This document shows positions 15,780 to 22,720 of a DNA stretch of 22,720 nucleotides, piece after piece. The stretch is from Snodgrassella sp945267035. GTDB taxonomy: Bacteria > Pseudomonadota > Gammaproteobacteria > Burkholderiales > Neisseriaceae. Position numbers and translations under genes: made by a program. Every line of letters begins with the position of its first letter. The stretch's first letter is position 1. Location of the stretch: contig NZ_JAFNPF010000007.1 in assembly GCF_026535915.1 (NCBI RefSeq), forward strand, positions 1 to 22,720, given 5' to 3'. Under the pieces are notes generated by a model. That model ran no database searches and was not told the origin of the DNA. It saw nothing but the letters and a program-made list of their open reading frames with translations.

Positions 15780-17276
15780 AAACATACCTTTTGAGAACGA
15801 AAAAATGCATGACAAAGCACAATAATTAACAATATCATAGACAAATCAAAATTGCTTAATAATATTTATTTATAAGCTTATTGTTTTCTATATAAAAATA
15901 CAATTCTTATCACTTAAAAACAAATGAATCTATTTTGAACCTGAAAAAATAATTTTTGGCACTAATATAAAACCCTACACAATAACCAAAAAATCCTATT
16001 TAAAACAGTACAATTTGAGAAAAAAAACAGTCAAACTTGAAGAATTTAAATGAATAATGCAATGTATCTGCAAAAATAACCAGCTTCGATCAACAAAAAT
16101 ACTTAATTACATTTAATCATCTAATGCACAACCCAAAACATACTGAAGATTGTTACTCAATTACAATAATTTATTCAAAACACCATCCGAGTCGACCTGC
16201 GTTGATATACTTTATTAAAAATATTAATTATTTTTCCATCAATCAGCAAGATCAGTGTATATCAGCATTTATAATTTGTAGAAATCTGGAAAAGCGCTGT
16301 TTAGATTTTTTCGCCAACAGTTCACCTATTTAAGGGGATTAACTATTCTTGCCTTGAATACCAACTCCCATAAACCTTAATGTTATCTGAACATATTATC
16401 TTTTCCAACACCATCAAATTTCTTGATAGGATCTTAGCTAGAACAATCAACAAAGCTCTTCTAACTAACAATAATGCTCTTTCAAGGCAAAGACAAAATG
16501 AACAAACCCGTCAGCATCGAACTAGCTACAACAAGATTAATTATTTGGAAAACAATTTTTGTATTAATACTCAATCCCCTATTTTGAACATTAACTTAAT
16601 TCATGTGAAAAAAAACTGAATAAATATAGTTTCTATTTTAATTATGTATTAAATTTATACGGATAACCTATTTTTTAGCATTAAATCTAAGTCTTTATTA
16701 TTAGCTCATAATCATTCAAATAAAACCTATATAAAACATGTGAAATTAATTTGATAAGCTTTTATCTACATTGTAGGAATCTTCATCTTCTTATAGATAA
16801 AACGGATTCAATACGTCACGATTCAATCCATTTTGGATATGATTGAAATTATTTTATTTATTTATATTTTTTAATAGTTTAAAATTCTCATTTTTTGAAT
16901 AGATTTTTCTTCAAAATTAAATATTAATAACTTTAAAAAAATTTCCATTAACAGCGAAGTTTGCACACACAGATTTACCAGTATGCCTCATAATAAAAAG
17001 GAATGCCCTTTTCTAGACCATCTCAATTCTAATAAACACAAACCAACCTTTTATCTTTCAATGATTAAAAATGTGTCTGTAGCCACCTCAGCAAAACCCA
17101 ATATGTCTGAGATAAAGCAGGCATACTGATGATTTGTTATCTTACTATTTATTCAATTCAATCAAGAAAAATAGAGCTAACCAGTGTTTTTCAATTCCTT
17201 AAAATCATATTTTCAAAGCATTGATTAAAAATATCGAAGTGAAACTAAATATATTGGTAAACAACCTCCATGCAAT
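15780..17276. other. 1.5-kb AT-rich stretch without a convincing gene
   Basis: Very AT-rich. Two + strand open frames (16124-16333 and 16380-16619) lack ribosome sites and protein-like composition and are not called. Seen: a hairpin with arms TTTTATCTA/TAGATAAAA around 16758-16803, a direct repeat GATTCAAT at 16805-16812 and 16820-16827, and a 48-codon ORF at 16983-17129 bounded by a 10-base inverted repeat. The upstream end must hold the M20 promoter. The length suggests an eroded segment. Confidence 0.5.
16979..17128. repeat. inverted repeat bounding a 48-codon ORF
   Basis: CAGTATGCCT (16979-16988) and its exact complement AGGCATACTG (17119-17128) lie 150 bases end to end. The ATG of a + strand ORF (16983-17129, 48 codons) is in the left arm and its last codons and TGA are in the right arm. 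No ribosome site precedes it. Could be chance or the remnant of a small element. Confidence 0.3.
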
Positions 17277-17311
17277 CAGATGAATTGATGCCCACGCCTA
17301 CAATTCATCCG
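17277..17311 (-). terminator. hairpin downstream of the glycan operon
   Basis: Arms CAGATGAATTG (17277-17287) and CAATTCATCCG (17301-17311), ten of eleven paired, 13-base loop, 25 bases past the last stop codon. No T tract follows on the - strand, so it is a weak or Rho-assisted terminator or a 3'-end stabiliser. Confidence 0.4.
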
Positions 17312-17336
17312 ATTCCATCTTAGAATAACTTCTTAA

Positions 17337-19667
17337 TTATTTATTTTTGTTACCCTTACAGCAGAATAATAAAACCATCAGGCCGGCTAAAGCTAAAAGT
17401 GGTAAAAACCATAAATATCGCCAAGTTACAGGGAAATAACTTAACCGTAAAACACCATGGGCTGATGGTGGCACCTCTACACTGACTAACATGCCAGATC
17501 CATCAGGAGTAACCGATAACGGTAAACCATTAATTTCTGCCGAATAACCTTTCCACCACAAGCGAGGAAAAATCAGAGTAATCTTCTCATTGTGTGCTGG
17601 AATATTGACTAAATCGCTATTATTTTTATGTTCAACCACCTCTAACCCATCAACTGCTGGAAAAGCATAAGGTATATTATTTTCCCAACCTTTGGTCTTT
17701 GTCAGTGGTAAAGATACATATAAATTTTTTCGCTTATCTGCAACGTTAACCTGTGTGTAACCACACTGTTTAAATTGCTCTTTAAATTTCTCATAATCCG
17801 ATGATTTAACAATAATAGTGCTGATTCGCAAAATTATTCCCTGACAATCATCCAAGTTATCAGGTTTTTTCAAAACATTCTTTAACGTTAAAGGAACATT
17901 AAAAAAGCCATGTGCGATCTGTTTTACTGGTAAAACTTCTTCCATTCTTTTATTACCTACCGGCGTATAACCATTTATCGATTTGATATCAAATAATCCA
18001 AATTGCGAAGCCGAAGCCTCACTTAATTGCTTAACCTCTTTTACTTTAACATTTTTAGGAAGAGAAAGAACAAAGCCTTGTAAATTGACATTTTGTGGTC
18101 TTGGAATACGATGAGATAAATTTGTATCATACCCATAATATCCAGCCAAAAGAGGCAATCCCATTAACATTATTAATAATGTGAATACATTTACACTGAT
18201 AAATAAAATTGTTCTTTTCTGTTCAATTATATATGGCGATAATAAAATCAACCAAAAAGAAAAAAATTGCAGAATATAGAAAAAAGGATGATGGACGTCA
18301 ATTAAATTAAATAAATTTAAACATCCGCAACAAAAAAGCAAAATACAAAAATTCCAATTAAATTTAACATATATACTTTTAGTTAAATTAAATATATTTT
18401 TATCAATTAAATAAAACACTAATAAAGAGGCAGCAATTGGCCATAATAAATCCAAGCCAATATAATCAATCATAAAAATTAATATTGATACAACAGTGGC
18501 ATAAATGACTATAGAGACTTTTTTATTAACGACTATACCACGTGGATTTATAGTTGGTGCATTTTTTAAAACATAAAATACAAACATACAAATAAATAAT
18601 GACAGAAATGGTATAAACCTAAATGGCCAACGTAAAGGACCAAATTGACTTGGCATTTGGGTCAACATAAAAAACACTATAATTAAAGATATAAACCATT
18701 TTAAGTTTGCATCTTTTTGCCATAACACTTTAATGTTTCGATAAAAAAATATAACAGGCAAAAAACAAGTCGAAAAGCCCATCGATAATCTTATAAATTT
18801 CAGACCAGATAAATTTAAACTTTCATACCATGTTGGGATAAATCCAAGAAAAAGCATTGACCATGATGGTGTATAATTTCTATGTTTAGTGTAATAACCA
18901 TGAATTCGATTAATTAAATCATTCGAATATATAATTTCAGAGTAAATTAGCGTAGAAAAAATAAACGCTAATATTGTAGGAGTACAAACACAAAAAAAGT
19001 ATTTTGAATTTTTTATTTTGTTAAATTCATAAATTATGGTGACTACTACAAAGAAGACATATCCTATAAAACCGTGAGGCCAACCTGAGGATAACAAAAA
19101 AATTACTGAAATAAAATTTAGTAGAATATTTTTTCTCGAATAATCTTTTACCAGCAAAAGAAACGTAGCAATGGAAACCATTGCCCAAGCTTGTCCATTT
19201 CCAGCATTCCACCATTCACCTAGATAGAAATAGAGAAATACCGGTTGTATAACAACTATACTGGCAAAGGCATAGGAATAAGATTTACCCAACTTAAGCG
19301 ATTTAGCAATAGATAAGGATGATAAAGAGACAAGCAAAAGATTGATAAAAGCTAAAATATTACCGGCCAATTGAATAAAATTGTTTTGAGTAGTAATAAT
19401 TGAAATTAAAATATTTTGAGGTAAAAAAATGCCTCTGGTTAAATCTATAACTTCATTTCCACCCAGATACATTGAATCCACAATTAACGGCAATTCTCCT
19501 TGGACCCATATGCTACCAATCTGCCTGAAAAACCCAAGCATTTCAAATGCAGCATCATCTGTGGCAAAAAAATTTTTAGAAAATAAACAACAAATAACTA
19601 CCACAGTTATTGCGTAAATTATAGAAAACAACCAGGCTTGTTTAGCAGAAATTTGTTCTTGACTCAT
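17337..19667 (-). CDS. large polytopic membrane protein, GT-C/YfhO-like glycosyltransferase candidate
   Basis: A 776-residue integral membrane protein with about twelve hydrophobic segments in the first 510 residues, then a soluble, probably periplasmic region (about 515-740) and a final membrane helix (about 748-770) with a basic tail. The first loop carries the acidic pair DD at 37-38 (FFATDDAAFEMLG), the position where GT-C transferases keep a catalytic acidic motif. The end of the soluble region (LWWKGYSAEINGLPLSV, then VPPSAHGVLRLSYFP) resembles the C-terminal part of YfhO-type proteins. Likely role: transfer of a lipid-linked sugar on the periplasmic side. Its ATG overlaps the stop of the SDR gene by four bases (ATGA), so it is translationally coupled. 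The middle is strikingly AT-rich. Family call is moderate; acceptor unknown. Confidence 0.65.
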   Translation of the reverse strand: MSQEQISAKQAWLFSIIYAITVVVICCLFSKNFFATDDAAFEMLGFFRQIGSIWVQGELPLIVDSMYLGGNEVIDLTRGIFLPQNILISIITTQNNFIQLAGNILAFINLLLVSLSSLSIAKSLKLGKSYSYAFASIVVIQPVFLYFYLGEWWNAGNGQAWAMVSIATFLLLVKDYSRKNILLNFISVIFLLSSGWPHGFIGYVFFVVVTIIYEFNKIKNSKYFFCVCTPTILAFIFSTLIYSEIIYSNDLINRIHGYYTKHRNYTPSWSMLFLGFIPTWYESLNLSGLKFIRLSMGFSTCFLPVIFFYRNIKVLWQKDANLKWFISLIIVFFMLTQMPSQFGPLRWPFRFIPFLSLFICMFVFYVLKNAPTINPRGIVVNKKVSIVIYATVVSILIFMIDYIGLDLLWPIAASLLVFYLIDKNIFNLTKSIYVKFNWNFCILLFCCGCLNLFNLIDVHHPFFYILQFFSFWLILLSPYIIEQKRTILFISVNVFTLLIMLMGLPLLAGYYGYDTNLSHRIPRPQNVNLQGFVLSLPKNVKVKEVKQLSEASASQFGLFDIKSINGYTPVGNKRMEEVLPVKQIAHGFFNVPLTLKNVLKKPDNLDDCQGIILRISTIIVKSSDYEKFKEQFKQCGYTQVNVADKRKNLYVSLPLTKTKGWENNIPYAFPAVDGLEVVEHKNNSDLVNIPAHNEKITLIFPRLWWKGYSAEINGLPLSVTPDGSGMLVSVEVPPSAHGVLRLSYFPVTWRYLWFLPLLALAGLMVLLFCCKGNKNK

Positions 19668-20638
19668 TTTTTTTCACTTATTTTTTTAAAATTATCATAT
19701 GCTGCACACATTGCTTCAATATCAGAGCCAGAAGGAGTCCAGCCAAGTTGTTGATTAGTTTTGTGACAGTCTAATAAAATATTCTGATCAGCTATTACAA
19801 ACTGTTCTGGATAAAGCACAGTAAGACCAATTTTATCCATTACAGACAAAACTGGTTTTATTAAACATGAAGGAATCGGCATTACAAAGGATTTTGAATG
19901 AGCATGCTCAATTAACGCTTGTAATAATTTTCGAGTAGTAGGGGGATTAAGGGAGCCTAAATTATAAGTTTCACGAGGAAAATGTTTTTTGCCAGCCAGT
20001 AACGCAGCCGTAACACAATCATCAACACTAACCATTTGATAATGATTAAAACCATTTCCAATCATCGGAACCGGCAAATTCATTGCAATAAGACGGAATA
20101 ACTTACCCAAAATCCCTAAACGTCCTGCTCCTGTAATAAGGCGTGGTCGAAAAATGGTAGCATTCAAACCTTCATAACTGCGAATCAATTTTTCAGCTTC
20201 AACCTTACTACTTCCATATGGACCTAAAGGGCATTGGGGATGATCGGTTGAGACAGGTGTGGCCTTGACCAGACCGTAAGTCATGTCCGTAGAGAAAAAA
20301 ACCATTTTGGTTACATCATTAGTCGTCATTTCCTGCAATATATTACGTGTACCATTAACATTAACATCGTAAAACCATCTTTGACGATTTCGTTTAGGTA
20401 CCGCATCGGCAAACTGACGTGCGGCCAAATGATATATTACATCCTCTGAACGCAGTTTTAATTTTTTGATGTCTTCGATAGATCGGACATCTCCATTAAT
20501 AAATTGACTATTTTTTTGTAAGTAATCGTCACTGTAGTTCTTGATATCAAAATTTACTACTTCCTGACCGTCTTCAAGTAATCTATGAGCAAGTAGCTGA
20601 CCGGTAAAGCCACTCCCCCCTGTAATAATATGTCGCAA
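19664..20638 (-). CDS. NAD-dependent epimerase/dehydratase (extended SDR)
   Basis: Extended short-chain dehydrogenase/reductase, probably a sugar-nucleotide or lipid-linked sugar epimerase/reductase. Rossmann motif GGSGFTG (7-13), Asp31 at the end of strand 2 (NFDI) predicting NAD preference, Ser/Thr at 116-117 (FFSTDMTYG) and catalytic Tyr141-x-x-x-Lys145 (YGSSK). Start choice: the frame is open further up, but the Rossmann strand begins right after TTG 20638, which has AGGAG eight bases upstream and follows the SMR stop by one base; this gives 324 residues and makes a TTG start most likely. It overlaps the next gene by four bases. The length argues against a short DprE2-type reductase. Substrate not readable from sequence. 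Confidence 0.85.
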   Translation of the reverse strand: MRHIITGGSGFTGQLLAHRLLEDGQEVVNFDIKNYSDDYLQKNSQFINGDVRSIEDIKKLKLRSEDVIYHLAARQFADAVPKRNRQRWFYDVNVNGTRNILQEMTTNDVTKMVFFSTDMTYGLVKATPVSTDHPQCPLGPYGSSKVEAEKLIRSYEGLNATIFRPRLITGAGRLGILGKLFRLIAMNLPVPMIGNGFNHYQMVSVDDCVTAALLAGKKHFPRETYNLGSLNPPTTRKLLQALIEHAHSKSFVMPIPSCLIKPVLSVMDKIGLTVLYPEQFVIADQNILLDCHKTNQQLGWTPSGSDIEAMCAAYDNFKKISEKK

Positions 20639-20639
20639 C

Positions 20640-21014
20640 TTAAACGCTCCTGGAAATAATGACAATTCCAACACAAATAGTGGCCAAACCAACAATCCGC
20701 ATCATATTTACATTTTCATGTAAGAAAAAATAGCCGATAAAAGCAGTAATGATATAACCAATTGACAAAAGTGGATAAGCCAGACTCACTTCAACCTTCC
20801 CTAAAACTGCCATCCATAAACCAATACTGACAGCATATAAACTCATCCCAGCCAAAAACCACAGGTTGGTGCATAATTGGTATCCAAACTGGAAAAAATC
20901 CATCAAGCCATGAGGGAAAGCTCCTACTGTTTGCATGGTTTTGCGTAGAGCAATTTGTGCAAAAGCATTCAAAGTTACACTAAATACCGCTAATAAAAAA
21001 GTTAATAGATTCAA
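20640..21014 (-). CDS. SMR/EamA-type small membrane protein, ArnE-like lipid-linked sugar flippase candidate
   Basis: A 124-residue protein with four membrane helices (about 3-22, 51-70, 78-97, 105-121), the small multidrug resistance/half-EamA fold. The segment VEVSLAYPLLSIGYI (74-88), then HE at 99-100 and GIVIISRSV at the end, resemble ArnE/ArnF, the pair that moves undecaprenyl-phosphate aminoarabinose across the inner membrane. Sitting between a polyprenyl-phosphate sugar synthase and a GT-C-like protein, it is best read as the flippase for that lipid sugar, probably as a homodimer because only one copy is present. The start is TTG 21014 behind a weak GAAAGAAA; no in-frame ATG is near. 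It begins 14 bases after the preceding stop. Confidence 0.8.
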   Translation of the reverse strand: MNLLTFLLAVFSVTLNAFAQIALRKTMQTVGAFPHGLMDFFQFGYQLCTNLWFLAGMSLYAVSIGLWMAVLGKVEVSLAYPLLSIGYIITAFIGYFFLHENVNMMRIVGLATICVGIVIISRSV

Positions 21015-21028
21015 TGAATTTCTTTCAA

Positions 21029-22465
21029 TTAAAAATAAAAAAAACGCGCTAAAATTGTGATAAACACAATTAAAGCTAGCACAATAAGGCTTTTCTTATC
21101 TTCTATAAAATAAACAATCGGATCATCATGCATCTGGCCACGTCTGGTCACCATCCATAAATTTCCAATTAAATATATTAAAAACAGCTGTACTCCCCAT
21201 AAAAAAACTGGCTTTTGATAGTGAATAATCGTTTCTGGTGCATTTATATATAGACCAAAAACGATTATTGCCCCAATATATGTGCTAATTCCAATCGGCC
21301 ACAGAATATCCAAATCAGTTTTGATATATCCTCGACCTACCGCATTTTCTTGCACGTCTGGCATAGCGACCAATTCTGCACATCTTTTAACGGTTGCCAA
21401 ACTTAAAAAAATCAAAATTGAAAAAGCTAGTAGCGAATAACTTAAATTGATATTCGTTACTATTCCTCCAGCAATAATTCTAAGAGTATATAAAACTGAT
21501 AAAACGATAATATCTAGTAATATAATTTTTTTAATTCTAAAGCTATATAAAGTGGTTATCACTAAATAAAGCAAGAATGCTCCAAAATAAGACCAAGATA
21601 CATAAATTGCACTTAAGCAAGCACAAAACAATAATATAGCACTTGCTTTAACCCCTTGAGCGATTGACAAAGCACCTGATGCAAATGGTCTAAACTTCTT
21701 GTTGGGGTGTGAACGATCATTTTCTAAATCCCATAAATCGTTCAAAATATAAGTAGCTGAAGCGCCCAGAGAAAAAGAAATAAAAGCCACCATAGTCAGC
21801 CATAATTTATGCAAATCTTCAAATTGGAAAGCAAGTAATATTGGTATAAAAAGCAGAACATTCTTTAACCATTGATGTATTCTAAGCGCTTTCATCCATG
21901 TGCTTAAATTAACAGCCGTATTATGCATTTGCTTAATTACTGGTATATGTAATTTTTCCACTTCTTTGCTTAATTTTTTTACATGGTTCCCTACTACAAT
22001 CGCTCCTTTAGCATCGCGCCAAATATGAATATCGGCTTTATTGTCACCTGCATAAATAAATTCGCGACCAAAATTTTTTTGAATAGCTTTAAGCTTATTT
22101 ATACCCTTCAGGTTTATGTCTGAATCTGTAGCAAGAACACCATCAAAACATTGAAGAAAATCAGCTGTTTTCTCAGCTATTCCATGATACGCCGCTGTAG
22201 CTAGATAGATTTTTCGTCCATTTTGTTTCTCATGCTTAATATACTCTACTAACTCATCACGATAGGGTACCCGTTCAGCATCGTAATCAACTTGTTCAAA
22301 GACATATTGTTTGAATTTAGCTTTACCTGAAAAGTAAATTTTAATTAACTTAAATATTGCATAAGGCTGTGTTTTGATTAAGATAGTTAACATTTCATGC
22401 AATGAATCAGTCAAAATTAAAGTCCCATCTAAATCCACTAAAATTGGATCACATGACTCCTTCAC
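21029..22465 (-). CDS. HAD phosphatase-UbiA prenyltransferase fusion (decaprenyl-phosphate phosphoribosyltransferase type)
   Basis: A two-domain protein of 478 residues. Residues about 1-175 are a HAD hydrolase: motif I DLDGT (11-15, nucleophile Asp11), motif II Thr90, motif IV GDNKAD (140-145). Residues about 190-478 are a UbiA-type membrane prenyltransferase with eight to nine helices: LRIHQWLKN (194-202), NDLWDLENDRSHP (242-254) with the Asp-rich metal site, KFRP and a second region near DIIVLSVLYTLRIIAGG. The UbiA motifs match the mycobacterial decaprenyl-phosphate phosphoribosyltransferase type (Rv3806c) better than quinone prenyltransferases. Inference: it attaches 5-phosphoribose to polyprenyl phosphate and then removes the 5-phosphate. 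The start is GTG 22465 behind GGTGA. First gene of the operon. Confidence 0.88.
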   Translation of the reverse strand: MKESCDPILVDLDGTLILTDSLHEMLTILIKTQPYAIFKLIKIYFSGKAKFKQYVFEQVDYDAERVPYRDELVEYIKHEKQNGRKIYLATAAYHGIAEKTADFLQCFDGVLATDSDINLKGINKLKAIQKNFGREFIYAGDNKADIHIWRDAKGAIVVGNHVKKLSKEVEKLHIPVIKQMHNTAVNLSTWMKALRIHQWLKNVLLFIPILLAFQFEDLHKLWLTMVAFISFSLGASATYILNDLWDLENDRSHPNKKFRPFASGALSIAQGVKASAILLFCACLSAIYVSWSYFGAFLLYLVITTLYSFRIKKIILLDIIVLSVLYTLRIIAGGIVTNINLSYSLLAFSILIFLSLATVKRCAELVAMPDVQENAVGRGYIKTDLDILWPIGISTYIGAIIVFGLYINAPETIIHYQKPVFLWGVQLFLIYLIGNLWMVTRRGQMHDDPIVYFIEDKKSLIVLALIVFITILARFFYF

Positions 22466-22617
22466 TATTTTTCACCAAACTCTATCAAAATAAATAAACA
22501 TATTTTATATATAATTAACGAAATACAAAAGTATTTTGTGTTGCTGAATAATTGAAAATTCTTAATTGTTTATAAATAAATAATTATTTTGATTTTAATA
22601 AATTCGCTCATCACAAA
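22466..22617 (-). promoter_or_regulatory. upstream region of the glycan operon
   Basis: About 150 very AT-rich bases before the GTG start. Several A/T-rich -10-like words occur but no pair with a good -35 stands out. It ends abruptly at a GC-rich gene fragment. Confidence 0.35.
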
Positions 22618-22720
22618 GATTTTCTTTTATAAGGACGCGAAACCACGGGTCTGCCTAAAGATTTCGCCCAGGCCAGAGCAGACCACTGCCTGCGCATTCC
22701 TCAGACCACCCACATCCGCT
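22618..22720 (+). pseudogene. trmL: 3' part of a TrmL-like tRNA 2'-O-methyltransferase gene, 5' part missing
   Basis: From 22633 the frame reads GRETTGLPKDFAQARADHC, then LRIPQTTHIR, and runs off the right edge. This matches the C-terminal SPOUT region of TrmL (YibK), which has FGxETxGLP, then RIP and RSxNLSN. TrmL modifies position 34 of certain tRNAs. The roughly 90 residues that should precede it are absent: an in-frame TAA (22630-22632) sits where the Phe before Gly would be, preceded by GAT TTT CTT TTA that still fits DFLL, and beyond that the DNA is AT-rich and overlaps the other operon. GC is about 61% by hand count in 22633-22720, far above its left neighbour. The TrmL assignment is from memory of the motif. 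Confidence 0.58.

Noticed and set aside
16124..16333. Open frame of 69 codons in the AT-rich desert
   Set aside because: No ribosome site, no recognisable motif, and composition like the surrounding noncoding DNA.
16380..16619. Open frame of 79 codons in the AT-rich desert
   Set aside because: No ribosome site, Asn-rich low-complexity product as expected by chance in AT-rich DNA.
19664..20695. Longer SDR reading frame beginning at 20695
   Set aside because: The extra 19 residues overlap the SMR gene, precede the Rossmann strand without a domain role, and TTG 20638 has a well-placed ribosome site.
1..22720. Search for the Neisseriaceae DNA uptake sequence, expected because of comE
   Set aside because: No repeated copy of a known uptake-sequence dialect was found by eye. 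A CAGATGA/TCATCTG word recurs a few times, and the 11-base AGGTCAGATGA occurs in the terminator at 517-540 and once near 7826-7836, but this is too few to call an uptake signal.

Overview
The window looks like chromosomal DNA of a low-GC betaproteobacterium of the family Neisseriaceae. The phosphoglycerate kinase and transketolase read as betaproteobacterial proteins, and there is a Neisseria-type ComE/ComEA competence protein. Content and AT-richness would fit a bee-gut Snodgrassella, but this is inference from memory of protein sequences, not a database result. No rRNA, tRNA, CRISPR array, intact insertion sequence or phage gene is visible.

Layout. 1-545: the 3' part of an unknown gene and its terminator. 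921-2096 (-): pgk, divergent from a small MAPEG membrane protein (2330-2713, +). 2714-3228: no intact gene, possible decayed coding sequence. 3294-9028 (-): a catabolic operon read as CitMHS-type transporter, AtuA-family large protein, AtuA-like small protein, CoA-transferase subunits A and B, thiolase; a divergent LysR regulator (9258-10145, +) is its likely controller. 10582-10911 (-): comE. 11227-13215 (+): tkt, with a palindrome over its predicted -10. 13273-15779 (-): an M20 amidohydrolase followed by an MHS-type MFS transporter. 15780-17336: a 1.5-kb AT-rich stretch without a convincing gene. 17337-22465 (-): a tightly packed four-gene glycan-type operon (HAD-UbiA fusion, ArnE-like SMR protein, extended SDR, large polytopic GT-C/YfhO-like protein). 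22618-22720 (+): a GC-rich fragment resembling the C-terminal part of the tRNA methyltransferase TrmL, apparently lacking its 5' part.

How the genes may work together. The first operon can import a carboxylate, activate it as a CoA thioester and cleave an acetoacetyl-CoA-type product to acetyl-CoA; the AtuA proteins are the unexplained step. The M20/MHS pair suggests uptake and hydrolysis of an N-acyl amino acid or similar amide. The last operon has the parts needed to make a polyprenyl-phosphate sugar in the cytoplasm (UbiA transfer of phosphoribose, HAD dephosphorylation, SDR modification), flip it (SMR) and transfer it on the periplasmic side (GT-C-like protein). This four-gene set is the best candidate for an undescribed system; its AT-rich composition, non-ATG starts and adjacent broken trmL suggest an acquired block.
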